From the NCBI RefSeq assembly GCF_029953285.1, contig NZ_JASAOI010000008.1, positions 62,001 to 126,000 of the forward strand: a stretch of DNA of 64,000 nucleotides, given 5' to 3'. Source of the stretch: Yinghuangia seranimata (GTDB taxonomy: Bacteria > Actinomycetota > Actinomycetes > Streptomycetales > Streptomycetaceae). The notes beneath the pieces are model-generated. The model did not search any database. It had not been told where the DNA came from and worked only from the letters and a program-made list of their open reading frames with translations. Shown here one piece after another: positions 23,192-30,823 of this stretch (position 1 is the stretch's first letter; the number at the start of each line of letters is the position of its first letter). The position numbers and the translations under genes are program-made.

Positions 23192-24090
23192 GCCGGCCCC
23201 CGGGACACCGGCTCGGACAGCGCGCCGAGGCCGGTGAACTCCAGGTCGCGGTCCCGCCGTCCGAGCTTGAGCAGCGTGGTGCCCGGCCCGGCGTCGACGA
23301 GGCCGGGTACGCCGAGGCCGCGTACCGTCCGCACGGCTTCCTGCCAGCGCACCGGGAGCACGAGGCCGCGGGCGAGTTGTTCGCGGACCTGCCGCGGGTC
23401 GGTGTGCGGCCGGGCGTCGATCGCGGAGACGAACGGCGTGGTGCCCGGACGGAAGTCGGCGGCCTCGAGGGCGCGGCGCCAGGCCGGGACGGCGTCCATC
23501 ATGAGCGGGCTGTGGAACCCGCCGGGTATCGGCAGCACTTCGGCGCGCAGGCACTGCTCTTCCGCGGCCCGGACCGCGGCGGCCACCGCGGCGGGCGTAC
23601 CGGACAGCACGGTCTGCCGGGTGCTGTTGAGGCCCGCGACGTCGAGGACGCCGCCCTGCACCGCGAGGACGCCCCGGCGCAGCCACTCGATCTCGTCCGC
23701 CGCCGCGCCGACGACCGCGACCATGCCGCCGGGCTTGCTGCGGCTCTGCTCGCGGCACAGCCGGCCGCGTTCCACCGCGAGTGCGAAGCCGTCGCCGATG
23801 TCGAGGAACCCTGCGTACGCCGCGGCGGTCAGCTCGCCGAGGCTGTGGCCGAGCACCACCGGCGGACGACGGCCCGCTCCGAACTCCTCCTCGGCGGCGG
23901 CGATCCCGGCCGCGTACGTCGCCGGCTGGGTGACGGCGGTGTCGGCGAGGTCGAGCCCCTCGGGGTCGGCCACGCCGAAGGCGTCCAGTAACCGGGCGAC
24001 CAGCGGATGGCGTAGGTGGGCACGCAGCGCGCGGAGTACCGTGTCCGCTTTCACGCCCTGGCCGGGGAAGGCGATGCCGAAGCCGGTCAT
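23188..24090 (-). CDS. Malonyl-CoA:ACP acyltransferase
   Basis: A 300-residue stand-alone acyltransferase. The FPGQG motif is at the N-terminus, the nucleophile Ser83 lies in GHSLGE, and the active-site His in PGGFHSPLM. It would load extender units onto the operon's ACPs. The malonyl-type specificity motif GAFH is replaced here by GGFH, so methylmalonyl or unusual extender use is not excluded. The ATG overlaps the FAD oxidoreductase stop (ATGA). The presence of a dedicated MAT, rather than reliance on FabD, suggests a self-sufficient pathway. Confidence 0.88.
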   Translation of the reverse strand: MTGFGIAFPGQGVKADTVLRALRAHLRHPLVARLLDAFGVADPEGLDLADTAVTQPATYAAGIAAAEEEFGAGRRPPVVLGHSLGELTAAAYAGFLDIGDGFALAVERGRLCREQSRSKPGGMVAVVGAAADEIEWLRRGVLAVQGGVLDVAGLNSTRQTVLSGTPAAVAAAVRAAEEQCLRAEVLPIPGGFHSPLMMDAVPAWRRALEAADFRPGTTPFVSAIDARPHTDPRQVREQLARGLVLPVRWQEAVRTVRGLGVPGLVDAGPGTTLLKLGRRDRDLEFTGLGALSEPVSRGPA

Positions 24091-25301
24091 GCCGGGACCT
24101 CCTGGGACCGGATGTCGGGCACGGGGACGAGGTCGGGGCCGCTGCCCGCGGCGCGGTCGAAGAACGCCTGGACCCATGCCGGGTCGTGCACAGCTCCGGC
24201 GATGCGCGCCTCGATGCGGTCGGCGCGGAGCCGGGCCAGGGCGAGGGTGTCGGTGTAGCGGGTGGCGAGCATGCGGTCGCGGTCGGCGGTGTAGCGCTCC
24301 GACGCGGCCTCCAGGCGGGCCGGATCGCGCAGGTCGGCGCCGATTCGGGCGGCGAGATGGGCGGCCTGCTGGAACGCGGCGGTGATGCCGTCCGCCGTGA
24401 TGGAGTCCTTGTGGTGGCCCGCGTCGCCAACGAGTGCCCAGCCCGGACCCGCGGCGCGGCGGAAGAAGTTCCGCTGGGTGCCGCTGCCGTACAGGGGCCC
24501 GATGCGGGTGCCGGCGCGGGCGCGTTCGTGGAGTTCGGGCGCGGCGGCGGCGAGGCCGTCGAGGTAGGCGGCGGGAAGGACCTGCCGGACGGCTGGGTAC
24601 TCGGCCTGCGGGAAGTACACCGCGATCAGGGTGCGGCCGTCGTTGGTGGGAAGGCAGCCGACCCAGCGGCCGCGGACCGCGTAGGCCTCGAACCGCGTGA
24701 CCGGCACGCCTTCCCAGTAGCCGTAGTAGACGCACGTCAGCGGAGGGTGCTCGCGCACCGGCTCCGCCTGAACGGCGGCGGCGACAACCGAGCGCATGCC
24801 GTCCGCACCGATGACCAGGGCGGCGCGGTCGGTGCCGCCGCCGGACGCGGTGCGCCAGCGCACGCCGACGGCCCGCCCGTCCTCGACGAGCACGTCGGTG
24901 ACCCGGCAGTCGTCGCGGAACTCGACGCCGGCGTCCACGGCGGCCTCGGCGAGAAGTGCGTCGAGGAGGTACCGCCGTGGTGCGTAGGCGGCGTGGACGC
25001 CGCCCACCGGGGAGGGGGCGCCTTCGACGGTGACGCCTCCCATGCGGTGCATAGCCGTGGTGATCGGCGGGCACCCGGTCGCGGCGACGCGGTCGAGCAG
25101 GCCCCACCGGTCGAGCAGCGCGGTGCCGGGCTGGTGGATGTACAGGGTCGACAGGGTGTCGCGCGGAAACCGGGCGCGGTCCAGCATCAGGACGCGGTAG
25201 CCCGCGCGCGCCAGCAGCATCGCGGTCGGGGCGCCGCCGCAACGGGCGCCGACGACGATCGCGTCGTAGGCAGGGCCGGGCCCGGGGGGAAAGGCGGTCA
25301 C
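24087..25301 (-). CDS. FAD-dependent oxidoreductase/monooxygenase
   Basis: 404 residues of the p-hydroxybenzoate hydroxylase-like (FAD_binding_3/geranylgeranyl reductase) superfamily. The N-terminal FAD motif is a variant, VVGARCGGAPTAMLLARAG, followed by LMLDRARFPRD. The second FAD motif is ALVGDAGHHKDSITADGITAAF, and VIGADGMRS is the middle DG motif. I see no WxWxIP motif, so it is probably not a flavin halogenase. Enzymes of this group occur in aryl-polyene and flexirubin-type clusters, where they oxidise or modify the chain. It overlaps both neighbours by 4 nt. Candidate reactions are ring hydroxylation, desaturation or epoxidation. Confidence 0.82.
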   Translation of the reverse strand: MTAFPPGPGPAYDAIVVGARCGGAPTAMLLARAGYRVLMLDRARFPRDTLSTLYIHQPGTALLDRWGLLDRVAATGCPPITTAMHRMGGVTVEGAPSPVGGVHAAYAPRRYLLDALLAEAAVDAGVEFRDDCRVTDVLVEDGRAVGVRWRTASGGGTDRAALVIGADGMRSVVAAAVQAEPVREHPPLTCVYYGYWEGVPVTRFEAYAVRGRWVGCLPTNDGRTLIAVYFPQAEYPAVRQVLPAAYLDGLAAAAPELHERARAGTRIGPLYGSGTQRNFFRRAAGPGWALVGDAGHHKDSITADGITAAFQQAAHLAARIGADLRDPARLEAASERYTADRDRMLATRYTDTLALARLRADRIEARIAGAVHDPAWVQAFFDRAAGSGPDLVPVPDIRSQEVPA

Positions 25302-26044
25302 AGCACCAGTCCCCCGTCGATCCCGATGACCTGGCCGGTAATGTAGCGGGCGCGGTCAGAGACGAGGAACGCGACGAGGTCGGCGACCTCGTCCGGCGTT
25401 CCGGGGCGGCGCAGCGGGATGCGCCGGACGATGGACTCCCGTGCCGCGGGCGGCATGTCGTCGGTGACGTCGGTGGTGATCAGGCCGGGTGCGACGACGT
25501 TCGCGCGCACCCCGGACCGGGCGAGCTCGCGGGCCAGGGAGGCGGTGAAGCCGACGATGCCGGCCTTGGACGCCGCGTAGTTGCTCTGGGTCGGGCTGCC
25601 GTGCGCGGCGGCGACCGAGGACAGCGTGACGATGCTTCCGCGGCCGTGCCGCATGAGCGGGAGGGCGGCGGCGCGGCAGGCGTGGTAGGTGCCGTAGAGG
25701 TTGGTGCGGATCACGTCGTCCCATTCGGTGTCGGCCATGCGTGCCAGCGGCCGGTCGCGGACGATGCCCGCGCAGGTGACGAGCACCGACGGCGGCCCGA
25801 GTTCCTTCTCGGCGGCCGCGACGAACGCCCGCGCCTGGTCGGCGGATCCGACGTCGGCCTCGTACGCGAGCACGCTGGCGCCCGCCGCACCGGCCTCGGC
25901 CACGACCTCGTCCGCGGCGTCCTTGCGGGAGCGGTAGCAGAACGCGACGTCGAATCCGTCGGCGGCGAGCCGGGTCACGACGGCGCGGCCGATGCCGCGT
26001 GATCCCCCGGTCACGACGGCGACCGGGCGGTGGGCGCCCGTCAC
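25298..26044 (-). CDS. 3-oxoacyl-ACP reductase (FabG-type ketoreductase)
   Basis: A 248-residue classical SDR. It has the cofactor motif TGGSRGIG, the NAG variant VTCAGIV, the catalytic Ser in IVTLSSVAAAHG and the YAASK pair, ending YITGQVIGIDGGLVL as in FabG proteins. It would reduce the beta-keto group after each condensation using NADPH. It starts 2 nt after the ACP stop and overlaps the FAD enzyme start (ATGA), so it is coupled to both. Confidence 0.92.
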   Translation of the reverse strand: MTGAHRPVAVVTGGSRGIGRAVVTRLAADGFDVAFCYRSRKDAADEVVAEAGAAGASVLAYEADVGSADQARAFVAAAEKELGPPSVLVTCAGIVRDRPLARMADTEWDDVIRTNLYGTYHACRAAALPLMRHGRGSIVTLSSVAAAHGSPTQSNYAASKAGIVGFTASLARELARSGVRANVVAPGLITTDVTDDMPPAARESIVRRIPLRRPGTPDEVADLVAFLVSDRARYITGQVIGIDGGLVL

Positions 26045-26046
26045 GG

Positions 26047-26298
26047 TCAGGCCGCCCTGAGCCGGTCGGCCAGGAAGGCGTGGACGGCGTTGACCGAGGT
26101 GAGGCCGGAGAACTCGGACTCCTCCAGGCGGATGCCGTACTTCTTCTCCAGCTGCACGAGGATCTCCATCGTGGCGAGCGAGTCGACGCCTAGGTCCGCC
26201 TCGAAGTCGGCTTCGTAGCCGACGACGTCGGCCGGGAGTTCGAGCTCCTCGGCGAAGAAGTCGCGCAGTTCGTCACGGGTGGGGGTCGCGGTGCTCAT
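26047..26298 (-). CDS. Acyl carrier protein
   Basis: An 83-residue free-standing ACP. The phosphopantetheine attachment motif is DLGVDSLATMEIL, with Ser40 as the modified residue. The acidic helices before and after it (EELELPADVVGYEADFEA, KYGIRLEESEFSGLTSV) are standard. The ATG at 26296-26298 is preferred over upstream starts because the fold begins there and AGGA lies upstream. It is probably the main carrier for the two KS pairs of the operon. Confidence 0.93.
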   Translation of the reverse strand: MSTATPTRDELRDFFAEELELPADVVGYEADFEADLGVDSLATMEILVQLEKKYGIRLEESEFSGLTSVNAVHAFLADRLRAA

Positions 26299-26380
26299 GA
26301 GGGTCCTGCCTTTCGGGGTCGGTGTCGTCTGGTCGTTGGAAGCGAAGGGGCGGCCCTGGCGGTACACGGGCGCTGAACCC

Positions 26381-27364
26381 TCACGGAACGCCGGACGCGG
26401 AGGGCACCACGTCGGCCATCGCGACGTGGCCGTGCGCGGACACGGCGAGCACGACGGCGCGTTCGGGCGGCCCGGCGGCGAGCCGGCCGACCACGCGGCG
26501 CAGTGGCGCGAGGGATCCGCTGCCTGGCGGGCGGGCCACGGCGGTGATCGCGCGGTCTCCGGCGCGTGCCGTCAGCCACGCGGCGACGGCCTCGCCTGCG
26601 GGCGAGTCGTCGAGGACGGCGTCGATCCGTGCGAGCGGAGGGCCTTCGGCGGCCAGGTCCTTCCAGAGCGGGTCGAGGACGTCGGAGACCTCCGGCACAC
26701 CGGGCGCCTCGCCGACGAAGGCGCCGCGCACCGAGCAGTGGCCGTACACCAGTTCCCCCGCAGCCGGAGCACCTTCGGACACGCACACGAGCACGGCGGC
26801 GCCGACGTCGTGCGCGGCTCCGCCGCCCTGAGCCTGGGCGGGGCGGTCCTCCACAGCGCCCGCGAGCACGGCCGTGGCGCGTCCGGCGGCAAGCGCTCGC
26901 GCCGCCGTCTGCAACGCCTCCAGCCCGGCGACCGCCGGGGAGTTGGCGGCCAGGCTGAACGCCCGCAGCCCGTGCTCGGGGGCCAGGCGGCCGGCGAACA
27001 TGCTCAGCGCCATGTACGGGACGCGGGCCGGGGACAGGTCCGCCGCGCCGGTGGCGATGACGGTGTGGTCGAAGTCGTCCTGAAGCGTGGCTCCGGCGTT
27101 GTTGCCGCCGATCACGGCGGCCTTCTCCTGCGCCGGAAGGTCGGCGAACCAGGCGCCGGTGTCGGCGAGGGCGGACCGGGCCGCGGCGAGCAGGTACCGG
27201 CAGCCGGGCGGCAGTTTCCGGTAGCCGCGTCCGGGCAGCAGCACCTCTGCGTCGAACCAGTCGGGAGGCGCTTCCCCGTGGAGCTCCAGCGCGTGCTCGG
27301 GTCGCAGCGCGCCGGGGGCGGTCATACCGAGACCGACGACGCGGAGGCGGGCCGGGGCGCTCAT
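26381..27364 (-). CDS. Degenerate KS partner 1 (short CLF-like beta-ketoacyl synthase homologue)
   Basis: 327 residues with only the N-terminal thiolase half well conserved (VIGGNNAGATLQDDFDHT, PARVPYMALSMFAGRLAPEHGLRAFSL). At the active-site Cys position it has Ser (AANSPAVAGLEAL, residue 142). No HGTGT-like His or GH motif is found in the C-terminal half, which has collapsed to Ala/Gly-rich sequence. This is the profile of the short chain-length-factor-like proteins that pair with an active KS in aryl-polyene and related type II systems. The ATG overlaps the KS1 stop (ATGA), so a KS1/partner heterodimer is likely. Confidence 0.82.
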   Translation of the reverse strand: MSAPARLRVVGLGMTAPGALRPEHALELHGEAPPDWFDAEVLLPGRGYRKLPPGCRYLLAAARSALADTGAWFADLPAQEKAAVIGGNNAGATLQDDFDHTVIATGAADLSPARVPYMALSMFAGRLAPEHGLRAFSLAANSPAVAGLEALQTAARALAAGRATAVLAGAVEDRPAQAQGGGAAHDVGAAVLVCVSEGAPAAGELVYGHCSVRGAFVGEAPGVPEVSDVLDPLWKDLAAEGPPLARIDAVLDDSPAGEAVAAWLTARAGDRAITAVARPPGSGSLAPLRRVVGRLAAGPPERAVVLAVSAHGHVAMADVVPSASGVP

Positions 27365-28563
27365 GCCCGGCCTCCCGCGTAGGACAGCACGAACGAGGCG
27401 TTGATCCCGCCGGTCGCGCAGGAGTTGACGAGCACCGCAGGCCGAGTCAGCGCGAGGGGGCCGTCCTGCGGCAGCCACACGTCGCACTCGGGGTCCTGGT
27501 CGACGGGGGCGTTCGCCGGGATCCTCCCGTGGGAGGCGATGAGTGCGCCGGCCAGACACGCGAACATGCCCGCCGTGCCCGAGCCATGGCCGATCAGGGC
27601 CTTGAGCGCGAACACCGGGGGCCGGTCGGGGACGTCGGCGAACACGCGTCGCAGCGCCCGGCTTTCCACCGCGTCGTTGACCAGAGTGCCGGTCGCGTGC
27701 GGGAGGACGCACCCCACCTGATCCGGCCGCACTCCGGCGTCGGCGAGGGCGTCGCGCATGGCCCTGACCAACTGGACGCCGTCCGGTTCCGGAGCGGTCG
27801 GGTGGTGGTAGGAATCGCAGCTCCACACGGCGGCGCCGAGTTCCGCGTACGGCCAGGCACCGCGCGCGGCCGCGTGGTCGGCGGATTCCAGCACGGCGAA
27901 TGCGGCGCCGTCGGCGAACACCGTGCCGGCCCGGTCGCGGGCGAACGGCCGGCAGCGGTCCGGGTCGGTGACCCTGATCCGGTCGAAGCCGGCCATGCCG
28001 ACCCGGGTGACGCCTTCGGCGCCGCCGACCAACACCACATCGGCCTCGCCCGCGCGGATCATGTCCAAGGCCACACCGAGCGCATAGCCGCCCGCGGCAC
28101 AGGCGTTGCCAATGCCCGAGGCGCCCGCGCGCGAGCCGACCGCCTCGGCGACGACCGCGGCGGTGACCGCGAGCGGCGTCCACCGCGGGGTGCCGCCGCC
28201 CGACGCGCGCTGCTCCTCCTGAACGCTCGCGTTGCCCATCTCGACGCCCATCACCACCGGCACCCGCGCGGCTTCGCCGTCCCCGATGCCTGCGTCGGCG
28301 AGCGCCTCACGTGCGGCGGCGACCGCCATGCGCGGGGCCGGGCCGAGCGGGATCCCTGCGTGCGCCACGGGCTCGACGGGGATGGCCGAAGGGGGTGTCA
28401 GGTACATGCGCTTGGCCCGCATGTTCATGTGCGGCAGGTCGACGTCGTGGGGAGCCGCACCGCCTGCGAGGAGGCCGATCCCGTACGCGTCGACGCCTGC
28501 GCCGAGGCAGGAGACGGCCCCGAGCCCGGTCAGCACCGCGCGACGCCGGTCAGGCCGCGTCAT
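27361..28563 (-). CDS. Beta-ketoacyl-ACP synthase KS1 (active-site complete)
   Basis: 400 residues. All three catalytic positions are present: Cys155 in GNACAAGG, His289 in LPHATGT and His326 in LIGHGSGTAG (with Lys321). The body follows KAS II-type enzymes (DRCRPFARDRAGTVFADGAAFAVLE, NSCATGGINASFVLSY at the C-terminus). It would carry out decarboxylative condensation on ACP. The ATG at 28561-28563 lies inside the overlap with a small upstream ORF. It is followed by its degenerate partner through an ATGA overlap. Use of two KS enzymes suggests division of labour between priming or early and later elongation. Confidence 0.9.
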   Translation of the reverse strand: MTRPDRRRAVLTGLGAVSCLGAGVDAYGIGLLAGGAAPHDVDLPHMNMRAKRMYLTPPSAIPVEPVAHAGIPLGPAPRMAVAAAREALADAGIGDGEAARVPVVMGVEMGNASVQEEQRASGGGTPRWTPLAVTAAVVAEAVGSRAGASGIGNACAAGGYALGVALDMIRAGEADVVLVGGAEGVTRVGMAGFDRIRVTDPDRCRPFARDRAGTVFADGAAFAVLESADHAAARGAWPYAELGAAVWSCDSYHHPTAPEPDGVQLVRAMRDALADAGVRPDQVGCVLPHATGTLVNDAVESRALRRVFADVPDRPPVFALKALIGHGSGTAGMFACLAGALIASHGRIPANAPVDQDPECDVWLPQDGPLALTRPAVLVNSCATGGINASFVLSYAGGRA

Positions 28564-28566
28564 GGC
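28546..28566. repeat. 21-bp direct repeat, copy A (KS1 start)
   Basis: Identical to 28706-28726. This copy spans the KS1 start codon and the stop of the 57-residue ORF. The two copies are exactly 160 bp apart. Confidence 0.85.
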
Positions 28567-28723
28567 AATCACCTTCGAGTTCGTGGTCGTGTCCGCGGCC
28601 GCGGATGTCGGCCGGGTCGGTCTGCGGCGGCGTGGCGCAGTCGGCGTGGGGGCCGCATCGACGGGCATCGCGCTCAAGAGGCCAGGCTGGCGCCCCCACA
28701 GCACTCCGGTCAGGCCGCGTCAT
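28550..28723 (-). CDS. Small ORF (57 residues) between the partner-2 and KS1 genes
   Basis: It begins MTRPDRSAVG, the same six residues as KS1 (MTRPDR), and ends DCHDAA, like the C-terminus of the preceding gene (ERHDAA). Its ATG overlaps the upstream stop and its stop overlaps the KS1 start, because each junction is one copy of a 21-bp direct repeat. It is Arg/Asp/His-rich with three cysteines and resembles no family I know. It may be only a by-product of a 160-bp insertion or duplication that happens to preserve translational coupling, or a true small protein. Confidence 0.35.
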   Translation of the reverse strand: MTRPDRSAVGAPAWPLERDARRCGPHADCATPPQTDPADIRGRGHDHELEGDCHDAA

Positions 28724-28726
28724 GGC
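28706..28726. repeat. 21-bp direct repeat, copy B (end of KS partner 2)
   Basis: Identical to 28546-28566. It encodes the last codons and stop of KS partner 2 and the start of the 57-residue ORF. The pair brackets the only gap inside the KS block. Confidence 0.85.
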
Positions 28727-29687
28727 GTTCGTCTCCCCCACCACGCGCGTTGGCGTCGTACTCGGCTGGACGGGTGAGCAGCACGGCGGCCACTCCGCTC
28801 GGATCGCCTTCACCGTCCGGGTGTTCGCTGTCGCCCCCGGCGACCGCCAGCACCGCGTCGTGTCCCGGCCGGTCGAGCCAGGCCAGGGCGGCAGCGCATT
28901 GCAGGACACCGAGCGCGCCCGAGCAGCGGCCGAGCCGGGCCGTGAGGTCGACCGTCGCGGCCGCCTCTGCGGCGACACCCGGGCCGGCCGCGAGCCGCAG
29001 CCCGATCGGGCCGGGCCAACCGCGGGTCGCGCGGCGCACGGCCTCGGCGTGGTCGGCGGCCCTGCCGTAGGCGTGGATCTCGGCACGTGGCCGGGCGCCG
29101 CGGGCGCGCGCCCGGGCGGGGGTCTCGACGACGAGGCAGGCTGCGCCGTCCAGGTGCGTTGCGCCGCCGTGTTCGGCGTACAGCCGGGCGACCGGCGCGG
29201 TGTCCGGCTCGACGCCGACGACGACGGCGGCTTCGGCGCGGCCCGCGGCGAGCAGGGCGGTGGCCCAGAACATCGCGTCGAGGCCGCTGGTGGTTCCGCT
29301 GCACAGCGTGACGTTGGGCCCGCGCAGGCCGTGTTCGAGCGCCAGCCACCCCGCGGTGACGTTGCTGGACATGTGCGGGACGCGCATCGGGCTGAGGCCG
29401 ACGACGGTCTCCTTGCCGATGGTGTCGACGAACGCGCAGACGGTGTCGAGGTTTCCCAGGTTGCTGCTGACGATGACGGCGGTGCCCGACGCGGGCAACG
29501 CGGTGCCGTGCAGCGCACGCCGGGTGGCGCGCAGGGCGAGCCGCGACGCGCGGTCCTTGTGCCGGAGCCCCGCGCCGCCCCGCCCTGCGTCGTCCTCGGG
29601 CACGCTGCCGCTGCCCGGTTCCAACAGGTCGTGTTCGTCGGCGATGCCGGTGACGGCGATCCCGCAGCCGGTGATCAAGGCGCGCAT
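28710..29687 (-). CDS. Degenerate KS partner 2 (short CLF-like beta-ketoacyl synthase homologue)
   Basis: 325 residues, built like partner 1: a recognisable N-terminal KS half (VIVSSNLGNLDTVCAFVDTI, PMRVPHMSSNVTAGWLALEHGLRGPNVTL) and a shortened, divergent C-terminal half. The catalytic Cys position is Thr (CSGTTSGLDAM, residue 132), and neither His is present. It cannot condense by itself and is best read as a chain-length or structural partner of KS2, whose stop it overlaps (TGATG). The last codons lie in a 21-bp direct repeat shared with the KS1 start. Confidence 0.82.
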   Translation of the reverse strand: MRALITGCGIAVTGIADEHDLLEPGSGSVPEDDAGRGGAGLRHKDRASRLALRATRRALHGTALPASGTAVIVSSNLGNLDTVCAFVDTIGKETVVGLSPMRVPHMSSNVTAGWLALEHGLRGPNVTLCSGTTSGLDAMFWATALLAAGRAEAAVVVGVEPDTAPVARLYAEHGGATHLDGAACLVVETPARARARGARPRAEIHAYGRAADHAEAVRRATRGWPGPIGLRLAAGPGVAAEAAATVDLTARLGRCSGALGVLQCAAALAWLDRPGHDAVLAVAGGDSEHPDGEGDPSGVAAVLLTRPAEYDANARGGGDERHDAA

Positions 29688-30823
29688 CAGGCAGCCCTCC
29701 CGACGATGGCAACGGCGTTGATGCCGCCGAGGCCGATGGCGTTGATCTGTGCGGTGTCGACGCGTTCACGCGCCGGGACGCCGGCGACGAGGCGCAGGCC
29801 GCGCGCCTCGGGGGTCGGGTCGGTCAGTTCCGGGATCGGCGGCGACTCGCCCGTCCGCATGGCGAGGACGGCGACCATCAGGCTCATCAGGCCGGAGCCG
29901 CCGCAGGTGTGGCCGAGCCCGGACTTGACCGAGGTGACGAGCGGCCCGGGCCGCACGCCGCGGAAGACGTCGCGCAGGACGCCGGCCTCCACGGCGTCGT
30001 TGTGCCGGGTGCCGCTGCCGTGCACGACGACCAGGTCGACGTCGCGGGCGGAGATCCCGGCGCGGCGGTGGGCGTCGCGGACCGCGTCGGAGACGCCCGC
30101 GGTGTCGGGGACGGTGGCGTGCGCCGCGTCGCAGTTCGTCGCGACGGCGCGGACGCGGGCGTGCACGGGCCGGGGATGGCTGCCGGAGGCGCGCACGACG
30201 ACCGCCACGGCGCCCTCGCCCATGACCATGCCGCGCCGGTGCCGGGCGAACGGCCTTATGGCCTGCGGGGGCGGGTTCTGCACGCGGTCGAGTCCGCCGA
30301 AGGAGCTCTCGGTGATGGCGTCGGTGCCCGCGACCACGACGGTCTCGGCGAGGCCCAGCGCGATCAGGTCGGTGGCCATGGCCAGGGCGTACAGCGCGGC
30401 CGCGCAGGCGCTCGCGACGGTGTGCGTCTCGGTGGTGCCGAACGCCTCGCGCATCGCCCGGCCGAAGTGCAGGTCGGCGGGGGCGAGCGGGTGCCCGTCG
30501 CGCCACCACAGTTCGGCGGAACGGAGTTCGCGCAGCGTGGTTCCGACGATGACCGGCACATCGGGGACGTGGGCGGGCAGCCCGGCGTCCGCGAGTGCGG
30601 CCGCGACGGCGGCGCGCAGCCAGCGGGTGGCGCGCCCGGGCTCGTCCTGGCCGGGGACCGCCCGGTCGTCGATCTCGTACGCGTGCTTCACCCGGAACAG
30701 GGAGCTGTCGAAGGCGCGCAGCGGGGCGACGCCGGTGCGGCCGTCGCACAACGCGCGGTGCACGGCGGCGGGTTCGTCGCCGAGGCAGGTGACGGCGCCC
30801 ATCCCCACGATGTCCCAGCTCAT
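29687..30823 (-). CDS. Beta-ketoacyl-ACP synthase KS2 (active-site complete)
   Basis: 378 residues with a full catalytic set: Cys140 in ASACAAALYAL, His268 in VVHGSGTRHND and Lys300/His305 in SVKSGLGHTCGG. Other KAS II landmarks are RPFARHRRGMVMGEGAVAVVV and the C-terminal NAIGLGGINAVAIV. It differs clearly from KS1 in sequence, so the two are not a recent duplication. Together with partner 2 it would make a second KS/CLF-like heterodimer. The ATG overlaps the ligase stop (ATGA), so priming and first condensation enzymes are co-translated. Confidence 0.9.
   Translation of the reverse strand: MSWDIVGMGAVTCLGDEPAAVHRALCDGRTGVAPLRAFDSSLFRVKHAYEIDDRAVPGQDEPGRATRWLRAAVAAALADAGLPAHVPDVPVIVGTTLRELRSAELWWRDGHPLAPADLHFGRAMREAFGTTETHTVASACAAALYALAMATDLIALGLAETVVVAGTDAITESSFGGLDRVQNPPPQAIRPFARHRRGMVMGEGAVAVVVRASGSHPRPVHARVRAVATNCDAAHATVPDTAGVSDAVRDAHRRAGISARDVDLVVVHGSGTRHNDAVEAGVLRDVFRGVRPGPLVTSVKSGLGHTCGGSGLMSLMVAVLAMRTGESPPIPELTDPTPEARGLRLVAGVPARERVDTAQINAIGLGGINAVAIVGRAA

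Noticed and set aside
24087-25301. Flavin-dependent halogenase
   Set aside because: The FAD motifs fit the wider superfamily, but no WxWxIP motif or halogenase lysine region was found.
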